This document shows positions 12,909 through 17,972 of a DNA stretch of 17,972 bases, piece after piece. The notes beneath the pieces are model-generated. The model was given only the letters and a program-made list of their open reading frames with translations, made no database searches and was not told where the DNA came from. Numbering within the stretch: position 1 is the first letter of the stretch; every line of letters starts with the position of its first letter. The position numbers and the translations under genes were made by a program. This DNA is from Chloroflexota bacterium (GTDB lineage: Bacteria; Chloroflexota; Anaerolineae; 4572-78): positions 1-17,972 of the forward strand of contig JAJRSQ010000406.1 in the NCBI GenBank assembly GCA_024278725.1. Direction: 5' to 3'.

Positions 12909-15620
12909 ATGTCAAAAAAATGGGTGTATTCATTTGAAGAAGTGGCAGATGCCGAAAAGTATGTCGGTGGTTCATGGGAAGGTGTGCGCGCGCTGCTGGG
13001 CGGCAAAGGCGCGAACCTCGCCGAAATGGCGCGGGTGGGTTTGCCCGTGCCGCACGGGTTCACCGTCACCACTGAAGCCTGTAACGCCTATCTCGCCGCC
13101 GGTGAAACTTTTGCCGAAGGGATGTGGGACCAGGAAGCGGAAGCGTTGAAAGCGTTGGAAGAACGCACCGGCAAAAAATTCGGCGACCCCAAAAACCCCC
13201 TGCTCGTCTCCTGCCGCTCCGGCGCGAAATTCTCAATGCCGGGGATGATGGATACCGTGTTGAACATCGGGCTGAATGATGAAGTTGCCGCCGGGATGGT
13301 GGAACTCACCGGCGATGCCCGCTTCGTGTACGACGCCTACCGGCGGCTGGTGCAAATGTTCGGCAGCGTAGTGATGGGCGTGGATGACGACCTGTTTGAA
13401 GATGTGCTGACCGAAGCGCGCGCCAAAGCCGGCGTCAAAACGGATGCCGAACTGAACGCCGAACAGTGGAAAGAAATTGTGGCGGAATTCAAAAAAATCT
13501 TCAAAGCCGAAACCGGGCGCGACTTCCCCCAAGACCCCATCGAACAAATTAAACTGGCGACCGAAGCCGTCTTCAAAAGCTGGAACAGCAAACGCGCCAT
13601 TGATTACCGCAACGCCGCCGGCATCGCCCATGATTTGGGAACCGCGGTCAACGTGGTGACGATGGTCTTCGGCAATATGGGCAACAACTCCGGCACCGGC
13701 GTCGCCTTCACCCGTGACCCTTCCACCGGCGAGCGCGTGCTGTACGGCGATTATCTCATCAACGCCCAGGGCGAAGATGTCGTCGCCGGTATCCGCAACA
13801 CCACCCCCATCGCAGAAATGGCGAAAGAACTCCCCGAAGCCTACAAACAGTTTGTGGAAATCTGCGACATTCTGGAAAAACACTACCACGAAATGCAGGA
13901 TATGGAATTCACCATTGAAAACGGCAAATTGTGGATGCTCCAAACCCGCGACGGCAAACGAACCGCCCGCGCCGCCATCAAAATTGCGGTGGACATGGCG
14001 AATGAAGGACTCATCACCCGCGAGCAAGCCGTTTTGCGCGTCACCCCCGACCAAGTTGACACCCTGCTTCACCCGCAATTTGATGAAGCCGCCAAAAAAG
14101 CCGCCTCTGCTGAAGGCAAACGCATCACCAAAGCGGTGAACGCCTCCCCCGGCGCAGCCGTCGGCATTGTTGCCTTTGACGCCGACCTCGCGGAAAAATG
14201 GGGCGTGGAAGAGGGCAAAGACGTGATTATGGTGCGCCCGTTCACCCGCCCCGATGATGTCCACGGGATGCTGGCAGCGAAAGGGATTCTCACCAGCGAA
14301 GGGGGCGCCACCAGCCACGCCGCCGTCGTCGCCCGCCAATTCGGCGTGCCCTGCATCGTCGGCGCGAGCGATATGGTGATTGACGCGGAAAAACGCCAAT
14401 TCACCGCCAACGGCATCACCATCAAAGAAGGGGAAACCATCTCCATTGACGGCGGCTCCGGCGAAGCCTTTGTCGGCGAACTGCCGATGGTGGTCACTGA
14501 ACTGGAAGAGCAGGAAGACCTGCAAACCCTCCTCAAATGGGCAGATGACTTCCGCCGGCTGGAAGTGTGGGCAAACGCAGACTACCCGCAAGACGCCCAA
14601 CGCGCCCGCAATTATGGCGCACAGGGGATTGGCTTGTGCCGCACCGAGCATATGTTCTTCGAAGAAGTCCGCCTCCCGACCGTGCAAAAAATGATTCTGG
14701 CAAAAGTCGAATCGGAGCGGCAGGAAGCCCTCGACGCACTCCTGCCCTACCAGCGCGACGACTTCACCGGGCTGTTCCGCGTGATGACCGGCTTGCCTGT
14801 CATCATCCGCCTGATTGACCCGCCCCTGCATGAATTTATGCCCGACCACGATGAAGTTTTCGCCAAAGTCATTGAAATGCGCGTCAAAGGCGAAACCGAA
14901 GGTCTGGCGGAACAGGAAGCCCTGCTCGCCGCCATCGAAAGCATGCACGAAAGCAACCCGATGATGGGCTTGCGCGGGGTTCGCCTCAGTATGATGATGC
15001 CCGGCATCGTCAAAATGCAGGTGCGCGCCATCTTTGAAGCTGCCTGCATCGTCAAAAAAGAGGGGCTGGAACCCAAACCCGAAGTGATGATTCCGCTGAC
15101 CGGACACGTCAACGAACTGAAAACCATCCAACCGCAACTGGAAGAAGTTGCCAAAGCGGTGATGGCAGAACAGGGCGTGACCATCGAATATAAATTCGGC
15201 ACGATGATTGAAATTCCGCGCGCCGCCGTCACCGCCGCGGAAATCGCCGAAGTGGCGGAATTCTTCTCCTTCGGCACCAACGACCTGACCCAGATGACCT
15301 TCGGCTATTCCCGTGATGACGCCGAAGCGGGCTTCCTGCTCAAATATGTGGAAGACGGCATTCTGCCCCGCAACCCGTTCCAGACCATCGACCAGGATGG
15401 CGTGGGGCAACTGATGAAATGGGCAGTGGAAAACGGGCGCAACACTCGCCCCGATTTGGAAGTGGGTATCTGCGGTGAACACGGCGGCGACCCCGATTCC
15501 ATCGCCTTCTGTCACAGCATCAACCAGAATTACGTGAGCTGCTCGCCCTTCCGCGTGCCGGTGGCGCGGTTAGCCGCCGCCCAAGCCGCCTTGCGAGAAA
15601 AAGGCTTCAGCGCCAAGTAA
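12909..15620 (+). CDS. ppdK: Pyruvate, phosphate dikinase
   Basis: The 903-residue enzyme interconverts pyruvate + ATP + Pi and phosphoenolpyruvate + AMP + PPi. The N-terminal ATP-grasp region shows LLGGKGANLAEMARVGLPVP and a CRSGAKFSMPGMMDTVLNIG segment. The central swivelling domain has GGATSHAAVVARQFGVPCIVG-type sequence, with H470 the phosphorylated histidine. The C-terminal TIM barrel shows GIGLCRTEHMF, RLIDPPLHEFMP, SFGTNDLTQMTFGYSRDDA and EVGICGEHGGDP, with C855 the catalytic acid/base cysteine. Length is near the bacterial norm (about 875-900). The full-length Shine-Dalgarno AAGGAGG and strong promoter suggest high expression. It is divergent from the operon containing the PPi-type phosphofructokinase, which suggests linked roles in PPi-based glycolysis or gluconeogenesis. 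No PPDK regulatory kinase/phosphatase gene is nearby. Confidence 0.98.
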   Translation: MSKKWVYSFEEVADAEKYVGGSWEGVRALLGGKGANLAEMARVGLPVPHGFTVTTEACNAYLAAGETFAEGMWDQEAEALKALEERTGKKFGDPKNPLLVSCRSGAKFSMPGMMDTVLNIGLNDEVAAGMVELTGDARFVYDAYRRLVQMFGSVVMGVDDDLFEDVLTEARAKAGVKTDAELNAEQWKEIVAEFKKIFKAETGRDFPQDPIEQIKLATEAVFKSWNSKRAIDYRNAAGIAHDLGTAVNVVTMVFGNMGNNSGTGVAFTRDPSTGERVLYGDYLINAQGEDVVAGIRNTTPIAEMAKELPEAYKQFVEICDILEKHYHEMQDMEFTIENGKLWMLQTRDGKRTARAAIKIAVDMANEGLITREQAVLRVTPDQVDTLLHPQFDEAAKKAASAEGKRITKAVNASPGAAVGIVAFDADLAEKWGVEEGKDVIMVRPFTRPDDVHGMLAAKGILTSEGGATSHAAVVARQFGVPCIVGASDMVIDAEKRQFTANGITIKEGETISIDGGSGEAFVGELPMVVTELEEQEDLQTLLKWADDFRRLEVWANADYPQDAQRARNYGAQGIGLCRTEHMFFEEVRLPTVQKMILAKVESERQEALDALLPYQRDDFTGLFRVMTGLPVIIRLIDPPLHEFMPDHDEVFAKVIEMRVKGETEGLAEQEALLAAIESMHESNPMMGLRGVRLSMMMPGIVKMQVRAIFEAACIVKKEGLEPKPEVMIPLTGHVNELKTIQPQLEEVAKAVMAEQGVTIEYKFGTMIEIPRAAVTAAEIAEVAEFFSFGTNDLTQMTFGYSRDDAEAGFLLKYVEDGILPRNPFQTIDQDGVGQLMKWAVENGRNTRPDLEVGICGEHGGDPDSIAFCHSINQNYVSCSPFRVPVARLAAAQAALREKGFSAK

Positions 15621-15630
15621 TTTACCGGTT

Positions 15631-15655
15631 GGGACACTGACTGTCCCCTGTTTTT
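15631..15655 (+). terminator. First of two tandem terminators after ppdK
   Basis: GGGACA (15631-15636) pairs with TGTCCC (15642-15647) around a 5-base loop, followed by CTGTTTTT. The stem is short but the T-run and position 10 bases after the stop fit an intrinsic terminator. Confidence 0.6.
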
Positions 15656-15656
15656 C

Positions 15657-15689
15657 AGATGTGGCACAATGGCGTGCCACATCTTTTTT
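15657..15689 (+). terminator. Second, stronger terminator after ppdK
   Basis: AGATGTGGCAC (15657-15667) and GTGCCACATCT (15674-15684) form a perfect 11-bp stem with a 6-base loop, ending in a run of six T (15684-15689). It would stop most read-through into the downstream two-component genes. Confidence 0.9.
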
Positions 15690-15707
15690 ATATGGCGAGC
15701 GCAAAAC

Positions 15708-15737
15708 TTGCAGGATTACGCGCCCCGCGTGTAAAAT
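15708..15737 (+). promoter_or_regulatory. Candidate promoter of the receiver-PAS / histidine kinase pair
   Basis: TTGCAG (15708-15713) and TAAAAT (15732-15737) are 18 bases apart. The -10 matches at 5 of 6 positions and the -35 at 3 of 6. The start near 15743 leaves a leader of about 25 bases containing GGAGAGGA before ATG 15768. Confidence 0.5.
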
Positions 15738-15767
15738 AGCGCAACGCAAAGCAGTACGGAGAGGATA

Positions 15768-16661
15768 ATGCCAACAAATCGCATCCTTGTGATTGAGGAT
15801 GAAAGTATCATCGGGATGGAATTGCAATTCCGATTGCAGGATATTGGATACGATGTATTGGATGTGGTCCCCAGCGGTGAACGCGCCATTGAGGTTGCCT
15901 TCGCTCAAAAACCCGACCTCATTTTGATGGACATCCATCTGGAGGGGGAAATGGATGGTATCGCCGCCACGGAAGCCATCCTCGCCCGGCAAGATGTTCC
16001 CGTCATTTTTTTAACCGCCCACACTGATGAAAACACGCTGGAACGCGCCAAAAACAGCACCCCGCACGGCTATCTGGTCAAACCTTTTCAGGAAAAAGAG
16101 CTGGACATCGCCATTCAAATGGCGCTGGCGAAGCACAAGATGGAACGGAAACTCCGCGAGAGCGAAGAGCGGCTGCGGCTGGTCATCGAAAGCGGCGACG
16201 ACATCATCTCCGTGCATGATTTGGATGGAACCGTCACCTATTTTCACGCGGCGAAAAAATACAACCTGCCCGCAGAACGCATTGTGGGATTGACGCCGCA
16301 AGCCCTCCTGAAAAAAATCGCCCCGGAATGGCAGAAAAGTTTCCACTATGTGCGGGAAACGCAGCAAAGCACCACCACCGAAATGAACGCAACTTTTCAG
16401 GGGCGCGAGTTTTGGTTCAATGTACACTTCTATCCGATAAACGACAAAAACGGCAACATCACCGCCATTGCCACCATAGCCCGCGATGTCACCGATGTGA
16501 AACGGCTCAAAGGGATTTTACCGCTGTGCGCATGGTGTGGAAAGAAAATCAAAAATGAGGACGGCAAATGGGAGCGGTTGGACACGTATATCACCAGTCA
16601 CACCGAAGCCATTGTTTCTCACGGAATGTGTAATGATTGCCAACAAAAATTCCATCCTTAA
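15768..16661 (+). CDS. Response-regulator receiver with PAS domain and C-terminal four-cysteine segment
   Basis: The 297-residue protein carries a receiver domain (4-122) with the acidic residues E10/D11, phospho-acceptor D55 (LILMDIHLEG), T83 and K105 (LVKPF). A short coiled linker (about 123-135) leads to a PAS fold (about 135-247, ending in the typical IARDVTDVKRLKG). The C-terminal 45 residues hold C254/C257 (CAWC) and C288/C291 (CNDC), flanked by GKWERLDTYI and SHGMC. From memory, this tail is common at the end of bacterial PAS and receiver proteins and often follows the phrase LIPICAWC; its function is not established but a zinc- or metal-binding knuckle is plausible. No DNA-binding, GGDEF or kinase domain is present. 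The start has GGAGAGGA upstream. The downstream kinase gene overlaps its last 29 bases in another frame, so the two are probably translated together and work as partners. Confidence 0.9.
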   Translation: MPTNRILVIEDESIIGMELQFRLQDIGYDVLDVVPSGERAIEVAFAQKPDLILMDIHLEGEMDGIAATEAILARQDVPVIFLTAHTDENTLERAKNSTPHGYLVKPFQEKELDIAIQMALAKHKMERKLRESEERLRLVIESGDDIISVHDLDGTVTYFHAAKKYNLPAERIVGLTPQALLKKIAPEWQKSFHYVRETQQSTTTEMNATFQGREFWFNVHFYPINDKNGNITAIATIARDVTDVKRLKGILPLCAWCGKKIKNEDGKWERLDTYITSHTEAIVSHGMCNDCQQKFHP

Positions 16662-17972
16662 CTACCTGCGATACCATCCCTTCAACCGTCGGTTCCGGGA
16701 ATACTGGGAACGGTCTACCACCCCGCAATCAACCGACCCGATAGACGCTCAACGAGAATACGTTCTGCGGGCGATGCTGTTGCTGGAACAGATCATCGTC
16801 TATCCGGTTATATTGCTTTATGCTATTGGTGTGATGGCAGGAATATTCCCGCTGAGTATGGCAATGGCGATGGTGTATGTCGGTTTCACACTGGCGCTGG
16901 CTTGGTGGCTGGTCAGCATCGGGAAATGGCGTGCAGCGCGTTTCATCGCCCTGGGATTTACATACATGTTGGCAATATATGTCGGCTGGGGTTTTCAAGA
17001 CGCGGAAATCGTCAGCGGGTTTATATTAACGCTGGTGATTACCAGCACCATTATTTTGATACCGCACATCTCCGCTTGGAGTACCATTTTTGTCGGCGCA
17101 ATAACCGAGGGCAGTATTGTCTTCATGCAACAAACAAACCCAAATTTACGGGTGTTGCCTCCGGTGCAATTCTATGCAGCTCACATAACCACTTCATTTT
17201 TTTCTTTGGGGGCACTTGTTTTGGTCGTCCATTTTTTTGTGAGGGAATACCACCGCTCGTATATGGAGGCGCACCGGCAATCGCAGACGTTGAAAACCCT
17301 CAATCAAAAATTGCTGGCGGAAATTGAACGGCGAAACGCACTGGAATCGAAATTGCAGGAATCGCTGTCCGAAAAGGAGCTATTGCTCAAAGAAATTCAC
17401 CACCGGGTGAAGAACAATCTGCAAAACGTTGCCGGATTGCTGTATCTGCAATCGCGGCGAACCGGCAACCCCGCCGCGCTGGAAGCGCTCCAAAACAGTT
17501 ACGACCGGGTGCAATCTATGGCGCTCGTCCACCAGCAGCTATATCAAACCACCCACGTATCGCACATTGAACTGCGAAAATACATCACCAAACTGATTGG
17601 GCAATTGCGCCAATCATACGCCAGTAATGGGAACATCATCTTCCGCACAGATATTATGCCGGTGCATTTCAATTTGGATACCATCATCCCCCTGGGATTG
17701 ATTTTGAACGAGCTGGTCTCCAACGCGATGAAACACGCCTTCACCGACCGGGAGGTCATCGGAGAAATTGAAATTAATTTTCGGCAGGAAAATGGGAGGA
17801 ATATGCTATCGGTGATGGATACCGGCGTTGGATTTTCCGCGGAACAGCAAGCCCTCATCCGCGATAGGGGTTTTGGCGCACTGACCGCCAACAGTTTGGG
17901 GTTGCTGCTGGTTCAGCAACTAACGCAACAACTGCACGGCGAAATCACGCTGACCACCGACCCGCGCACTCG
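16633..17972 (+). CDS. Six-helix membrane sensor histidine kinase, HisKA_2 type (C-terminus off the window)
   Basis: The frame is open from ATG 16633 to the right edge (446 codons, no stop). It overlaps the end of the receiver-PAS gene by 29 bases, with GGA upstream as a weak ribosome site. An N-terminal cytoplasmic stretch (1-50) is followed by about six membrane helices (roughly 53-70, 74-95, 103-121, 127-145, 148-165 and 185-204) with very short loops, so sensing probably occurs in or near the membrane. A coiled coil (about 208-250) leads to the HisKA_2 dimer/phosphotransfer motif LLKEIHHRVKNNLQNVAGLL (251-270), with H257 the probable phospho-site. The ATPase domain shows the N box LILNELVSNAMKHAF (356-370), the G1 box DTGVGF (396-401) and a G2-like SLGLLLVQQL (421-430). 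This kinase class usually acts on stand-alone receivers. The overlapping receiver-PAS protein is the obvious candidate partner. Confidence 0.92.
   Translation, partial: MIANKNSILNYLRYHPFNRRFREYWERSTTPQSTDPIDAQREYVLRAMLLLEQIIVYPVILLYAIGVMAGIFPLSMAMAMVYVGFTLALAWWLVSIGKWRAARFIALGFTYMLAIYVGWGFQDAEIVSGFILTLVITSTIILIPHISAWSTIFVGAITEGSIVFMQQTNPNLRVLPPVQFYAAHITTSFFSLGALVLVVHFFVREYHRSYMEAHRQSQTLKTLNQKLLAEIERRNALESKLQESLSEKELLLKEIHHRVKNNLQNVAGLLYLQSRRTGNPAALEALQNSYDRVQSMALVHQQLYQTTHVSHIELRKYITKLIGQLRQSYASNGNIIFRTDIMPVHFNLDTIIPLGLILNELVSNAMKHAFTDREVIGEIEINFRQENGRNMLSVMDTGVGFSAEQQALIRDRGFGALTANSLGLLLVQQLTQQLHGEITLTTDPRT

Noticed and set aside
13233..15515. A 760-codon open frame on the minus strand opposite ppdK
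   Set aside because: It is an antisense shadow: its product is rich in F, G and H with no recognisable domain, while the plus strand encodes a full pyruvate phosphate dikinase.
1..17972. tRNA, rRNA, CRISPR array or transposase genes
   Set aside because: No cloverleaf with a GTTCRANNC arm, no regularly spaced direct repeats and no DDE or HUH signatures were seen by reading; a tRNAscan or Infernal run could not be made here.

Overview
The window looks like a chromosomal segment of a free-living bacterium. The mix of genes fits a Chloroflexota (Anaerolineae-like) genome: an orphan family-5 solute-binding lipoprotein, pyruvate phosphate dikinase beside a PPi-type phosphofructokinase, large multidomain signalling proteins and palindromic intergenic repeats. 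That assignment is an inference from gene style; no rRNA, tRNA, CRISPR array, transposase or phage structural gene was found.

Layout. (1) 1-1523, minus: a secreted protein made of tandem carboxypeptidase-regulatory/Ig-like repeats, cut by the left edge. (2) 1825-2901, plus: rlmN, with a very good sigma70 promoter and a leader hairpin that resembles an attenuator. (3) 2902-3137: an intergenic patch of short repeats ending in a plus-strand terminator. (4) 3138-5507, minus: a soluble chemoreceptor with an N-terminal protoglobin and a C-terminal hemerythrin domain. (5) 5720-7603, minus: a two-helix K+ channel fused to an RCK module, a receiver and an HPt domain. (6) 7723-9450, minus: a peptide-type ABC solute-binding lipoprotein with no permease nearby. 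(7) 9522-9695: a fold-back element with 29-bp inverted ends and two internal palindromes. (8) 9723-12660, minus: a tight four-gene operon read as membrane protein, rhodanese, quinone oxidoreductase, phosphofructokinase. (9) 12909-15620, plus, divergent from that operon: pyruvate phosphate dikinase, followed by two tandem terminators. (10) 15768-17972, plus: a receiver-PAS-Cys4 protein overlapping a membrane histidine kinase that runs off the right edge.

How it fits together. Two themes stand out. The first is PPi-linked central carbon metabolism: phosphofructokinase carries the GGDD and PKTxDND residues typical of PPi-dependent enzymes, and ppdK is transcribed divergently from the operon containing it. 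Together the two could run a reversible, ATP-sparing glycolysis. The second is unusual signal transduction: a receptor joining two O2-binding modules, a K+ channel carrying phosphorelay domains but no kinase, and a receiver-PAS protein translationally linked to a HisKA_2-type kinase.

Several starts were moved from the longest possible reading frame. rlmN begins after its own promoter, the binding protein begins at its lipoprotein signal, and the channel begins at an ATG 18 codons inside the longest frame. Both edge genes are incomplete. The most original objects are the channel-RCK-receiver-HPt fusion, the protoglobin-MCP-hemerythrin receptor (with one iron ligand replaced) and the fold-back element.
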